This document shows positions 48,508-57,442 of a stretch of 64,000 nt of DNA, piece by piece. The translations under genes were made by a program, and so were the position numbers. Below the pieces are notes generated by a model that did not search any database, had not been told where the DNA came from, and saw only the letters and a program-made list of their open reading frames with translations. The stretch is from Gammaproteobacteria bacterium (GTDB taxonomy: Bacteria; Pseudomonadota; Gammaproteobacteria; UBA4575): assembly GCA_014075255.1 (NCBI GenBank), contig CP046178.1, forward strand, positions 1,215,616-1,279,615. Reading direction: 5' to 3'. The number at the start of each line of letters is the position of its first letter. Within the stretch, counting starts at the first letter, position 1.

Positions 48508-49236
48508 CTTAGCTTTATTCGCTCCCTCATCTAACATAGCGGCTAAATCTTTTGCAGGGCGATATCCCGGTAATAACGTGCCATCATCTAAAAGCAATGC
48601 CGGAGTGCCGGTTACACCTAACTGCTGACCTAGATTAAATTGCGCAGCAATTGGATTATCACAATTTGCTTGCGGAAGACTTTCACCAGCCTTTGCTTTA
48701 GTCATCGAAATTTGTTGATCTTTAGCGCACCACACATTAACCGCTTTCTGAAAAGATGGAGTGTTTGGACCACTTCGTGGAAACATCATATAACGTACTT
48801 CCACACCGTAACTATTTAGCTCATCCATTTCCGCATGTAGTTTTCTGCAGTAACCACAATCAATGTCTGTAAACACGGTTAAAGTATGACGAGGTTTCTT
48901 TGGAGAAAACACAATCATCTCTGACTCATCCAGTTTACCCATCAATCCTTTACGAATTTCGGTGCGCGTGGTTTCAGTGAGGTTTTCATTCGTATCCAAA
49001 TCCACAACAGCACCTTGAAATACGTAACGACCGTCACCAGAGGCGTAAAAAATATCCGAACCAAAAACAACTTCGTACATTCCATTAATTGCGGTTGGTC
49101 TTATAGAATCTGGCTTATCCTGAGGTACTAATTTTTCTAAGCGTTCATTAATGTTCGCAATATCTTCAGCCTCACCCGCCGATGCAATTTGCACACAAAA
49201 AATGGCAATAACGAAAGATATGATCAACTTATACAT
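48505..49236 (-). CDS. dsbC: Periplasmic disulfide isomerase DsbC
   Basis: DsbC rearranges wrong disulfides in the periplasm as a dimer kept reduced by DsbD. The ATG at 49236, preceded by AGGGAAA, gives 243 residues with a clean signal peptide (MYKLIISFVIAIFCVQIASA). The frame to 49323 would put 29 basic residues in front and is rejected. The dimerisation domain is followed by a thioredoxin fold with active-site CGYC (Cys127, Cys130) and a second cysteine pair near the C-terminus (VWCAKD, QANCDNP). It follows xerD on the same strand by 104 bp. Confidence 0.95.
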   Translation of the reverse strand: MYKLIISFVIAIFCVQIASAGEAEDIANINERLEKLVPQDKPDSIRPTAINGMYEVVFGSDIFYASGDGRYVFQGAVVDLDTNENLTETTRTEIRKGLMGKLDESEMIVFSPKKPRHTLTVFTDIDCGYCRKLHAEMDELNSYGVEVRYMMFPRSGPNTPSFQKAVNVWCAKDQQISMTKAKAGESLPQANCDNPIAAQFNLGQQLGVTGTPALLLDDGTLLPGYRPAKDLAAMLDEGANKAK

Positions 49237-49340
49237 GGGTATTTCCCTATTAGATTTGAATTGGTTATGTAGGCTTCTTACGGCCCTACTATATAAGACC
49301 TGGATCTTGGAGAATAATTTCATCCAATAGAGTGGTGAAA

Positions 49341-50255
49341 TTACCCTCTTGGGTGGTGTTTCCGGTGTAACTCCTGCAATCTCGTCTGGGCCACATGAGT
49401 GTATATCTGTGTAGTAGATAAATCACTATGTCCGAGCAACATTTGAACTACCCTCAAATCCGCCCCATGATTGAGCAAATGTGTAGCAAAGGCATGGCGC
49501 AATGTATGCGGAGAGAGATGTTTTGTGATGCCGACATTTTTCGCATGCTTTTTAATTAGATGCCAAAATGCTTGGCGTGTCATCGCCGTGCCGCGATTAG
49601 AAACAAACAAGGCATCACTCTGGCGTTTCTTAAGTAGGTCGGCACGCGCCTCATTAATAAATTTTGAAATCCATTCGTTCGCTTGCTCGCCAAATGGAAT
49701 CAATCGCTCTTTATTGCCTTTACCCGTAACGCGTATCACACCATGATTCAAATTCACTTGACCCAAGGTTAAACCGATTAATTCACTCACGCGCAAGCCA
49801 CATGCATAAAGCACTTCTAACATTGCCCGATCTCTTATCCCATGAGATTTATTAATATTGGGCGCTGCAAGTAAACGATCTACTTCTTCTTCAGTTAAGG
49901 TTTCAGGTAGAGGTCTGCCTAATTTAGGAAATTCGATTTGCGAAGATGGATCTTTTTGCACAGCCCCTTGGCGAACAAGATAACGATAAAAACGACGAAT
50001 ACTAGATAACAACCTGGCCGAGGTACGCGGCATACTCCCCTGCTGTACCCGATACGATAAATAATCTAACAAATGATCGCGCCGAGCCTCAGTAATATTA
50101 ACCGTTGCTTTAGAGAGCCACTTAGACAAACCAATTAAATCATTACGATAAGCAGATAAAGTATTTTCACTTAAACCATGCTCAACCCATAGCGTATCTA
50201 AAAACGCCTCAATAACTGGTTGATCCGGTGGTAATGAGTAAGATGAATTGCTCAT
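49341..50255 (-). CDS. xerD: Site-specific tyrosine recombinase XerD
   Basis: XerD with XerC resolves chromosome dimers at dif, triggered by FtsK. The 304-residue protein has the SAM-like core-binding domain and the full catalytic set Arg155, Lys179, His250, Arg253, His276 and Tyr285 (GHSDLSTTQIYTHV). The context upstream of dsbC and the sequence LSPHTLRHAFATHLLNHGADLR favour XerD over XerC. Confidence 0.95.
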   Translation of the reverse strand: MSNSSYSLPPDQPVIEAFLDTLWVEHGLSENTLSAYRNDLIGLSKWLSKATVNITEARRDHLLDYLSYRVQQGSMPRTSARLLSSIRRFYRYLVRQGAVQKDPSSQIEFPKLGRPLPETLTEEEVDRLLAAPNINKSHGIRDRAMLEVLYACGLRVSELIGLTLGQVNLNHGVIRVTGKGNKERLIPFGEQANEWISKFINEARADLLKKRQSDALFVSNRGTAMTRQAFWHLIKKHAKNVGITKHLSPHTLRHAFATHLLNHGADLRVVQMLLGHSDLSTTQIYTHVAQTRLQELHRKHHPRG

Positions 50256-50352
50256 GAACAGGAATAGAGAAATAGATATACTCGTAGATAAAATACAAGT
50301 TTATGAATTTCACATAATAAAAGCAACTTTTGTACAATTTCTACAGCACATC

Positions 50353-50781
50353 ATGCAAACTCAAAAAGAAGACAGCATTCAACACATTTCATTATTGAGA
50401 CGATTCAGTGCAATTCTTTATGATTCCTTTTTGTTACTCACAGCTTTATTTATTGCTTCTTTTGTAATTGTCATTCCCACAGGTATTAAACCTGAAGACC
50501 CATATTTCTTTTTATTTCAAGCGTATATCTTTCTTATTGCATATCTTTTCTTTGCATGGTTTTGGACGCGTGGTGGCCAGACACTGGGGATGCGCACCTG
50601 GAAAATGAAAGTGGTTAATCATGATGGAACAAAAATTAGTTACGAAACCGCATTAATCCGTTTTATTGTTTCCATAATTTCCTGGTTGCCATTTGGCCTA
50701 GGATATCTTTGGAGCCTATGGGACAAAAAACACCGCACCTGGCACGACATGGCATCAAAGACAAAGCTTATAAGAACATAA
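50353..50781 (+). CDS. RDD family membrane protein
   Basis: The family's function is unsettled; some members move ions. The ATG at 50353 gives 142 residues, the usual length; an upstream in-frame start at 50248 would overlap xerD and is less likely. RDD marks (RRFSAILYDSFLL with R and D, then GQTLGMRTWKMKVVN and KKHRTWHDMASKTKLI) surround three hydrophobic helices. Neither candidate start has a good ribosome binding site. In Pseudomonas-type genomes an RDD gene lies beside lptG; here 2.9 kb of accessory sequence separates them. Confidence 0.85.
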   Translation: MQTQKEDSIQHISLLRRFSAILYDSFLLLTALFIASFVIVIPTGIKPEDPYFFLFQAYIFLIAYLFFAWFWTRGGQTLGMRTWKMKVVNHDGTKISYETALIRFIVSIISWLPFGLGYLWSLWDKKHRTWHDMASKTKLIRT

Positions 50782-50790
50782 AGCTTACAT

Positions 50791-50949
50791 GGACGACGGC
50801 CATGGATGGCGGAAGTGCAGTAATTGCACGACTGCATGGGGGCAGGAGGTAGAGCAACGCAGGAGAAGTTGCCGAGGAGCAATTTTCTGCCGACGTGAAT
50901 AAAATAAATCTTTTTCTCGAATGTCCGCTTTCGGCCAATAGCGGACATT
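50791..50949. repeat. Composite MITE-like repeat, left copy
   Basis: Bases 50791-50895 (gacgacggccatggatggcgg ... ttctgccgac) match, at roughly 80% by eye, the inverted copy at 53537-53647. They also match the shorter element at 9525-9604. The unit ends in the perfect 10-bp inverted repeat aatgtccgct/agcggacatt at 50920-50949. A further GC-rich foldable stretch (cagtggcagc ... ccactgg) continues to about 50995. The 267 bp between the RDD and BASS genes hold nothing else. Confidence 0.8.
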
Positions 50950-51048
50950 GGACGACCAGCCTCAGTGGCAGCGAGTTGCCAACTGAAACCACTGGTTAGT
51001 GCTTTGTTATCTCTGAGCTTAACCAATGATTGTATTGCTCTATTCAAA

Positions 51049-51906
51049 TTATGCGCGTTTATTCATCCACCAGCCAAATAAACCGCCACTAAAAAACATA
51101 ATCAATGAATAAGTAACAGCTGGAATCATCATGACATCATTGCCAATTAATGCTCCTGCAACGACTAAGGCTAACGTTCCATTCTGAATGCCAACTTCAA
51201 AACCAATTGTTACGGCCTGGGGATGTGAAAGTTTTGCAAATTTAGAAAGTCGATACCCCAAAATTAAAGCAGTCAAATTAAGCACTAACGTTGCTAATCC
51301 TGCTTGAGAAAAATAACTAGTCATATTAGTGTTATTTTTTAATACAATTAAAACAATGATAAAAATCAGAAATAAAATTGAAAGCCATTTGAGTATAGGC
51401 TCAATTTTTTTTGCGAAATTTTCCCAACGCGACAAGACGAACATACCTAAAACAACAGGAATAACAGTAATGACTAACAATTGAATAATCGTTTTAACAA
51501 TAGGTAAGTTAAATGCTGTATTGCTACCCATAAAATAATCCATACTCAAACCAGCAAGGATAGGAATGCTGAAAGGCGCAATTAAACTTACTATTGCAGT
51601 TAAGGTAATGGATAAAGACACATCGCCCTTAGATAAATAAGTGAACATATTTGATGTTGCACCTCCTGGAGCTAACGCAATAATAATTAGACCTACAGCA
51701 ATTTCTGGCGGTAGTTTTAACGCAATAGTAATAATAAAAGCGATCAATGGCAGTAAGAGCGTTTGCGCGCAAATACCAATGGCCACGACTTTTGGTGATT
51801 TAACAATCTTCTTAAAATCTAGTGGCCTTAAAGAAATGCCCATTCCAAACATAATGCAGAAGAGAGAGATTGGGAGAATTACTTTAGTAAGAAAATCAGC
51901 TTGCAT
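51049..51906 (-). CDS. BASS-type sodium:organic anion symporter
   Basis: The 285-residue protein has eight to ten membrane helices and belongs to the bile acid:sodium symporter family. LAPGGATSNMFTYLSKGDVSLSITLTA carries the conserved substrate-site region, and EVGIQNGTLALVVA is the second signature with the sodium-binding glutamate. Bacterial members carry pantoate, keto acids or other organic anions; the substrate here is unknown. It is the first gene of the repeat-rich accessory segment and is flanked by palindromic repeats on both sides. Confidence 0.88.
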   Translation of the reverse strand: MQADFLTKVILPISLFCIMFGMGISLRPLDFKKIVKSPKVVAIGICAQTLLLPLIAFIITIALKLPPEIAVGLIIIALAPGGATSNMFTYLSKGDVSLSITLTAIVSLIAPFSIPILAGLSMDYFMGSNTAFNLPIVKTIIQLLVITVIPVVLGMFVLSRWENFAKKIEPILKWLSILFLIFIIVLIVLKNNTNMTSYFSQAGLATLVLNLTALILGYRLSKFAKLSHPQAVTIGFEVGIQNGTLALVVAGALIGNDVMMIPAVTYSLIMFFSGGLFGWWMNKRA

Positions 51907-51955
51907 ATTTTTCTTTTTTCTTTTGGCTATTCATTACTTAGTGGAGAGCTTTACT

Positions 51956-51985
51956 AATGTCTGCTTTCGGACAATAGCGGACATT
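51956..51985. repeat. Minimal AATGTCCGC palindromic repeat
   Basis: The arms aatgtctgct (51956-51965) and agcggacatt (51976-51985) flank ttcggacaat. It lies about 50 bp upstream of the BASS start and 95 bp before the lipoprotein start. Confidence 0.75.
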
Positions 51986-52080
51986 CATCAAATCAGTGAG
52001 TTATTACATTTCTGCAAGTTTTTGTAGTTAATTATAAAATACTTCTGATAAAAAATATAAAATATTAAACGGGAGAGACT

Positions 52081-52401
52081 ATGAATAGGATTTTATTCTT
52101 ATGTATTCTATTAACGTTTGTATATGGATGTGCTTCTAAAGCAAATCTTGAATTAAGTCTAGACACTTGGGTTGGTAATAGTGTGCATGGACTAGTTCAA
52201 CATTGGGGGACACCATCAGATGTTAATAATCTTTCAAATGGTAGTACATTATATACTTGGCTGTTTGACGACGGCATAACTAATTCACCTATTAGCGGCT
52301 CTATTAATGCAATAACTATATATTGCAAAATTACTGTTGATGTTTCTAAGAACGAAACGATTCAATCGTGGCAAATAGAGGGTAACGATTGTAAAGCGTA
52401 A
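52081..52401 (+). CDS. Small lipoprotein of unknown function
   Basis: I do not recognise the family. The 106-residue protein has a lipoprotein signal peptide with lipobox VYGC, so Cys17 should be lipidated. The mature part contains WVGNSVHGLVQHWGTPSDVNN, the opening of the small SmpA/OmlA-like or DUF-type fold often seen in outer-membrane lipoproteins, and two further cysteines (about 84 and 104) that could form a disulfide. GGGAGA lies about 7 bp before the ATG. It is the only plus-strand gene in the accessory segment. Confidence 0.65.
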   Translation: MNRILFLCILLTFVYGCASKANLELSLDTWVGNSVHGLVQHWGTPSDVNNLSNGSTLYTWLFDDGITNSPISGSINAITIYCKITVDVSKNETIQSWQIEGNDCKA

Positions 52402-52438
52402 TAGAGTCTATAATATATATTCCATATAAGTGTTTAAT

Positions 52439-52467
52439 ATGTCCGCTTTGGGTCGTTAGAAGTCATT
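52439..52467. repeat. AATGTCCGC palindromic repeat, degenerate
   Basis: The sequence atgtccgctttgggtcgttagaagtcatt is a member of the same family with changes in the right arm. It begins about 40 bp after the lipoprotein stop codon. Confidence 0.6.
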
Positions 52468-52520
52468 TTAAATGTGTAATTTAGTGATTCCAACCTAAAT
52501 CCCTTTCGGTAGTTTAGTTT

Positions 52521-52549
52521 ATGTCTGCTTTCGGCCATAAGCGGACATT
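52521..52549. repeat. AATGTCCGC palindromic repeat
   Basis: The arms atgtctgctt and aagcggacat pair with one mismatch around a tcggccat-type loop. It lies between the lipoprotein and the convergent enoyl-CoA hydratase gene and may act as a transcription stop for the latter. Confidence 0.7.
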
Positions 52550-52586
52550 CAATCATCCGTTGTTTGTGCTTTTTATAAGTCCATGC

Positions 52587-53399
52587 TTATTTAGAAAGCT
52601 CTGCTGCTGTATCAGCAAATACACCCTCAAAGTCATCAGCTTCTCGTTCGGTCTGTCCACCATGTTTTAAAAATGCTGCGATGATTGTCTGTGTTTTTTG
52701 CTCTTTAGCACGCTCTAGAAAGTGACGTAATTCAAGCTCTGTACCAGCTTCTTCATCATTAATTGATGCAGCGATAATTTCTTTATACATAACAATATCG
52801 CGAACTTCTAAATTTCTGGCAACTAAGAGTATTTGTTCAAGAAAAGTGTCAATCTCTGCTAGAGGTACAAACTGAGTAATGATATTAAAAGCCTCAGCTT
52901 GTTGAGCGGTAAAGTCTGCGCCGGTTAATAATGCTTGAAGTGCTTTGCTTTTACCCAGTCGGCGGGCAAATTGAACTCCGCCTTGGCCCCCTGTTGGAAT
53001 ATTTATATTAAGTTCTGGCTGGGCAAATGCTGAATTTTCAGTACCGTATGCCAAGTCACAGGCCATAACAAATTCATTGCCGCCACCGCGTGCAATGCCA
53101 TCCACGAGAGCAATAGAAAGCTGCTTCATGGCCTTAATGTTATTAATCATATGACTGAACTCAATACATGCAGCTTGCCCTCCCGGCGTGCCATTAATGA
53201 CATTCAAATCTAAGTGAGCCGAGAAAAACTTATCATTCGACGATTTAAATACAACTACTTTGGTATCGCGATCGTCCTTTAGTGAGAGGACAAATGCATT
53301 GACTTCGTTAATCAAGTCAATTGTCAATATATTTGCTGGTGGGTTATTAATGACAACACTCTTTACCCCATCATTACTGGTAATAGTCAGTATATTCAT
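52587..53399 (-). CDS. Enoyl-CoA hydratase/isomerase family protein
   Basis: The 270-residue protein has a crotonase fold: the start KSVVINNPPANILTIDLINEV, FSAHLDLNVINGTPGG, and the oxyanion-hole region GIARGGGNEFVMACDLAYG. Family members act on acyl-CoA thioesters. The usual catalytic glutamate after the GGG motif is not plain (LNINIPTGGQGG is in its place), so the reaction cannot be assigned. No other fatty-acid oxidation gene is adjacent. It lies within the repeat-bounded accessory segment. Confidence 0.82.
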   Translation of the reverse strand: MNILTITSNDGVKSVVINNPPANILTIDLINEVNAFVLSLKDDRDTKVVVFKSSNDKFFSAHLDLNVINGTPGGQAACIEFSHMINNIKAMKQLSIALVDGIARGGGNEFVMACDLAYGTENSAFAQPELNINIPTGGQGGVQFARRLGKSKALQALLTGADFTAQQAEAFNIITQFVPLAEIDTFLEQILLVARNLEVRDIVMYKEIIAASINDEEAGTELELRHFLERAKEQKTQTIIAAFLKHGGQTEREADDFEGVFADTAAELSK

Positions 53400-53442
53400 A
53401 TGCTTCTCCTGAACTTATTTTTCTTAGGTAAGAACGTTTCTG

Positions 53443-53472
53443 AATGTCCGCTTTGGGTCGTTAGCAGACATT
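53443..53472. repeat. AATGTCCGC palindromic repeat
   Basis: The arms aatgtccgct and agcagacatt flank ttgggtcgtt. It lies 44 bp upstream of the enoyl-CoA hydratase start and adjoins the composite element that continues to 53647. Confidence 0.7.
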
Positions 53473-53536
53473 AAGAAAAAAGATTGATCGGCCGCATCAT
53501 CCCTGATGCGTCTCTAATTCGCACATCCTGTGCTCA

Positions 53537-53647
53537 CGCTTTGGGTCGGGAAAATATACTCCTCGTCAACTGCTCCTGCGTTGCTCTACCTCCTGCCTCC
53601 ATGCAGTCGTGCAAATTCTGCACCTCCACCATCCACGGTGGTCGTAG
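53537..53647. repeat. Composite MITE-like repeat, inverted right copy
   Basis: Read on the minus strand this begins ctacgaccaccgtggatgg and runs through caggaggtagagcaacgcag to cccgacccaaagcg, the same module as 50791-50895 in the opposite orientation. Together with the left copy it brackets the BASS, lipoprotein and hydratase genes. It ends 15 bp before the lptG stop codon. Confidence 0.78.
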
Positions 53648-53661
53648 CAGTGGTTTAATTT

Positions 53662-54771
53662 TCAAGCCATTTTCCGCAACGCAATAGAGGCAATTGCTAT
53701 AACAATTAATGTTGGCAAAAAAGCACCCACCACTGGCGGGATGTCATACACCACACTGGTATTGCTTAGCACTCTGCTTAGCAAATTGAATATCACCGCA
53801 ACCCCAATTCCCAGTGCAATACGTTGACCTAAACCTCCTGCGCGTGCAGAGCGAAATACAAAAGGCACTGCGAGTAATAGCATTGCGATACCTGATAGCG
53901 GCACTGCAAAACGGTTAAAATAGGCGAGTTGATAACGTTTTGAATCTAGCTCGTTATCTTCTAAGTAACCGATATATTTTTTTAACTTAATGGCCCCCAT
54001 AAATTCAGGCTTAACGGTGATCACATCAAACAATTCTGTCGAAACCAGTCGTTCCCAATGCTCCTCTTCTGCAGCCACGGTTTCTACACCGCTATTTGAA
54101 ATTAAACTATGTTTTATATCGGACAACCTCCAAACATCGTTTTCATACACTGCTTGTTTAGCAAAGCTTGCGCGTTTTAATTTGTATTGCTCGTCTAATT
54201 CATAAATCCAAATATCTCGCATTCGATAATCAGGGTAGATTTCTTGTGCATTGATGTAACGATTATTATCGCGCACCCATATCCCGTATTTTGAGCGTAA
54301 TGATATTTTCTCAATGTCGCCGATCTCTCCATTAGTATTTTTCGCATCTCGAACTTGGCTTTTACTTAAACTATTTGCATAGCCTTGAGCGGTAGGCACC
54401 ACCATTTCTCCTACCCATACACTAATCCCGATTAACACTATCCCAACCTTGAGTACCGACCAAATGATTCGTAACTTGCTTATCCCAACAGAACGCAACG
54501 CGACTAACTCACTTTTAGCAGCCAATCCGCCCAAACCAATTAGGGCGCCTAATAAAAGTGCAGTGGGCATAAATTCATATAGACGCTGTGGCATTTCAAA
54601 CAACAGTCGTAACATGACATGTCCAACGGTGAACCCGCGATCATCCACAGATTCAATGTCGTTTATAAAATCGATAATCGAATCAATAGAAAATAGAACT
54701 AATAACGCAAATAACGTGCCGACAAATACAGTTCTTCCTAAATAACGATCAAAATGTTTAAACACATTCAT
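53662..54771 (-). CDS. lptG: LPS export permease LptG
   Basis: LptG with LptF forms the membrane part of the LptB2FG ABC transporter that extracts LPS from the inner membrane. The ATG at 54771 follows AGGTG and starts one base after the lptF stop; it gives 369 residues. Membrane helices flank a periplasmic beta-jellyroll (about 125-265) as in the YjgP/YjgQ family. RIALGIGVAVIFNLLSRVLS lies in the last helices. Confidence 0.95.
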   Translation of the reverse strand: MNVFKHFDRYLGRTVFVGTLFALLVLFSIDSIIDFINDIESVDDRGFTVGHVMLRLLFEMPQRLYEFMPTALLLGALIGLGGLAAKSELVALRSVGISKLRIIWSVLKVGIVLIGISVWVGEMVVPTAQGYANSLSKSQVRDAKNTNGEIGDIEKISLRSKYGIWVRDNNRYINAQEIYPDYRMRDIWIYELDEQYKLKRASFAKQAVYENDVWRLSDIKHSLISNSGVETVAAEEEHWERLVSTELFDVITVKPEFMGAIKLKKYIGYLEDNELDSKRYQLAYFNRFAVPLSGIAMLLLAVPFVFRSARAGGLGQRIALGIGVAVIFNLLSRVLSNTSVVYDIPPVVGAFLPTLIVIAIASIALRKMA

Positions 54772-54772
54772 G

Positions 54773-55840
54773 CTAAGCACCTAATCGTTGTCGCATACTC
54801 AGCACAATCACCAACACAAGCATGCCCGCATGCACTACAAACATACCTGGCATTAAGGGAAGCTTTCCGTCTGCTACCCATGTTTCTGCGAGGATGAGTA
54901 AATTTGAATAAATTAAGTAAATGACGATTGCAATGGCCAAGCCTGCAAATCGACCCTGCCTTGGGCTGGTTACACTTAACGGAAATGCCAGTAAAGCCAG
55001 AAGCACTGCTGCAATCGGTACAGATATACGCCACTGAAACTCTGCTATATCTGGCAACTGTTTTGATTTCAACAGTTCGGCAGTAGATTTGAATTCGGGA
55101 TTTTGATTATCCATATTTAAATCAAATTCAGGTATGCGTATTGCATGTTGATTAAACGAAAGCAAGGTAAAGCCACCCTCTCCTGGTGTACCTTCATAAC
55201 GCTGGCCTTTTTTTAGAATCAGCGATTCGCCCCCCAGTTCTGCTAAATTTTTCTGCTCCGCATATTGCGCCGTTTCAATGGCAACATTTCCATCTCTTCG
55301 GTCGTAAATAAAAATATTTTTAACTTCACCAGACTCTCTGTCAGATTGTTCAACAAAAACCACCCAATTGCCTTGATTCGATTCAATAAACTGTCCAGGT
55401 GTTAAACTATAAATATCGGTAAAACCCCCGGCCTTTTGTTTTATGATTTCAATTTGTTGCTCTGCCCAAGGTGCGGAAAATACTGAAAGGTATAACAGAA
55501 ATATAATCAGCGGTATAAAAAGCAAACTTGCATAACGCAATAATGAACGCGAACCAATACCACTCGCTTTAATGGCATAAATTTCACTATCACGATACAG
55601 GCGACCCAAACTAAGCATAATCGTCAGCAATAGCGCAAAAGGAATTAATAATATTGCAGACTTTAAAATTCCAAGCCCTAGCATCGAAACGACAACATCT
55701 GCCGGCAACTTTCCTTTCATTACTTTTGCAAGCAGGCTTACAAAGGACTGCCCCACTATCACCAGCAACAACACTATGCTAACTCCGGCGAAAGTTTGAG
55801 CAAGTTCTTTAGAGAAGTATCGGTTTAATGTAGAAAACAT
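54773..55840 (-). CDS. lptF: LPS export permease LptF
   Basis: The 355-residue partner of LptG has the YjgP/YjgQ family layout: helices at 15-115, a periplasmic domain with FIESNQGNWVVFVEQSD, and three helices at the C-terminus. FSKELAQTFAGVSIVLLLV opens the protein. It is divergent from pepA across about 97 bp, the conserved arrangement in this group. Confidence 0.95.
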   Translation of the reverse strand: MFSTLNRYFSKELAQTFAGVSIVLLLVIVGQSFVSLLAKVMKGKLPADVVVSMLGLGILKSAILLIPFALLLTIMLSLGRLYRDSEIYAIKASGIGSRSLLRYASLLFIPLIIFLLYLSVFSAPWAEQQIEIIKQKAGGFTDIYSLTPGQFIESNQGNWVVFVEQSDRESGEVKNIFIYDRRDGNVAIETAQYAEQKNLAELGGESLILKKGQRYEGTPGEGGFTLLSFNQHAIRIPEFDLNMDNQNPEFKSTAELLKSKQLPDIAEFQWRISVPIAAVLLALLAFPLSVTSPRQGRFAGLAIAIVIYLIYSNLLILAETWVADGKLPLMPGMFVVHAGMLVLVIVLSMRQRLGA

Positions 55841-55937
55841 ATGTGCTTTTTATTGATACAGACCAGATCCTTTGGTTACATTTAGCCCAATATTAGCAAT
55901 AATGCAGTAAACACAGACAGTTTAATTGAGGAAAACC

Positions 55938-57434
55938 ATGGATTACATTGCAAAAACCACTTCCGTAGACAAAGAAGCCGCAGATTGTGTCGTAGTGGGC
56001 ATATTCAAACCCAAACGTCTTAGTGATTCTGCCAATAAGCTAGATAAGCTTTATCGAGGCAGTATTTCCAATGCCTGCCAACGTGGCATCGCTGGCGGTA
56101 GCTTAGGTCAAATTACAACACTGCATAACTCTAGCCGCAGCAAACATAACTGTATTATTGTAGTGGGTTGTGGAGAGCAAGATGAATTCACCATTAGCGC
56201 ATACCAAAGAGTACTCGCTACGGTAGCCAATGAAATTAAACGCAATAAAACAAGTAATGTAATTAATTGCTTGACTGAGCTACCGGTTAAAAACGTAGAC
56301 ACACTGACTAAAGTGCAACTTAGTGTGACTGCTATTGAATCCGCTATGTATATCTATAGCGAAACCAAGCCCAGCGCAGCAAATTCTAAAACTCGTCTTA
56401 AAAAGCAAAAGTTTTTAACGGCAAATAAAGATGATATTGCTGGCATGCGTGATGGTATTGAATTTGGACAAGCGATTGCCAGTGGAATGAATTTAGCCAA
56501 AGAACTCGGAAATTTGCCTGGAAATATTTGCACTCCCACTTACCTTGCTGAACAAGCACTGGCACTAAAGAAAGGGGTTAAAAAACTAAATGTAACTGTG
56601 CTTGAAGAAGCACAAATGAAAAAACTCGGAATGGGCGCACTACTTTCAGTTTCAACTGGAAGCGTAGAGCCTGCAAAACTGGTCACCATGGAATACAACG
56701 GAGGCAATGATGACGAACGCCCAATTGTTTTAGTCGGCAAAGGCATTACCTTCGACACAGGTGGCATTTCATTAAAACCCGGTTCGACCATGGATGAAAT
56801 GAAATTTGATATGTGTGGCGCGGCAAGCGTGTTAGGCACTATGAAAGCCTGTTGTGAATTAGATTTACCCATTAATGTAGTAGGTGTAATCGCTTGCGCT
56901 GAGAATATGCCTGATGGTAAAGCTACCAAACCTGGTGATGTGGTCACTACCATGTCAGGGCAAACTGTAGAAATTTTAAATACTGACGCAGAAGGCCGCT
57001 TGGTGTTATGCGATGCACTCACTTATGTAGATAAGTTTGATCCTGAAGTCGTTATCGACATTGCCACCCTTACTGGAGCATGTGTGGTGGCTTTAGGCCA
57101 GATTCCATCAGGCGTAATGAGCAACGATGATGACTTTGCCAAAGACCTTATTAACGCTGGCGCGCTAACAGGAGATCGCACTTGGCAATTACCACTCTGG
57201 GATGAATATCAATCTCAGTTAGATAGCAATTTTGCAGATATCGCCAATATTGGCGGACGATGGGGCGGCACCATCACAGCAGCGTGCTTCCTATCTAGAT
57301 TCACCAAAAAATATACTTGGGCACATTTAGACATTGCCGGGGTTGCGTGGCACCAAGGTAAAATGAAGGGCGCCACAGGTAGACCCGTTCCATTACTTAC
57401 TGAGTACTTATTACATCAATCTTATGAATTTTAA
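55938..57434 (+). CDS. pepA: Leucyl aminopeptidase
   Basis: PepA is a hexameric cytosolic M17 aminopeptidase with two metal ions; in E. coli it also binds DNA and helps Xer recombination at plasmid sites. The ATG at 55938 follows GAGGA by 5 bp and gives 498 residues; a TTG at 55926 lies inside that ribosome binding site and is rejected. Signatures GKGITFDTGGISLKPG and NTDAEGRL are intact. Confidence 0.97.
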   Translation: MDYIAKTTSVDKEAADCVVVGIFKPKRLSDSANKLDKLYRGSISNACQRGIAGGSLGQITTLHNSSRSKHNCIIVVGCGEQDEFTISAYQRVLATVANEIKRNKTSNVINCLTELPVKNVDTLTKVQLSVTAIESAMYIYSETKPSAANSKTRLKKQKFLTANKDDIAGMRDGIEFGQAIASGMNLAKELGNLPGNICTPTYLAEQALALKKGVKKLNVTVLEEAQMKKLGMGALLSVSTGSVEPAKLVTMEYNGGNDDERPIVLVGKGITFDTGGISLKPGSTMDEMKFDMCGAASVLGTMKACCELDLPINVVGVIACAENMPDGKATKPGDVVTTMSGQTVEILNTDAEGRLVLCDALTYVDKFDPEVVIDIATLTGACVVALGQIPSGVMSNDDDFAKDLINAGALTGDRTWQLPLWDEYQSQLDSNFADIANIGGRWGGTITAACFLSRFTKKYTWAHLDIAGVAWHQGKMKGATGRPVPLLTEYLLHQSYEF

Positions 57435-57442
57435 GTATTAAC

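Noticed and set aside
50640-51047. 135-codon minus-strand frame over the left composite repeat
   Set aside because: Its peptides (MSAIGRKRTF, CVALPPAPMQSC) are translations of the palindromic and composite repeats. The same CVALPPASMQSC peptide appears from the other copy near 53580, which is a repeat effect, not a gene family.
53400-53661. Insertion sequence with transposase
   Set aside because: Inverted repeats are clear, but no transposase frame exists within the segment; treated as non-autonomous repeats.
53484-53687. 67-codon plus-strand frame over the right composite repeat
   Set aside because: It lies wholly in repeat DNA and overlaps the end of lptG; no ribosome binding site or family match.
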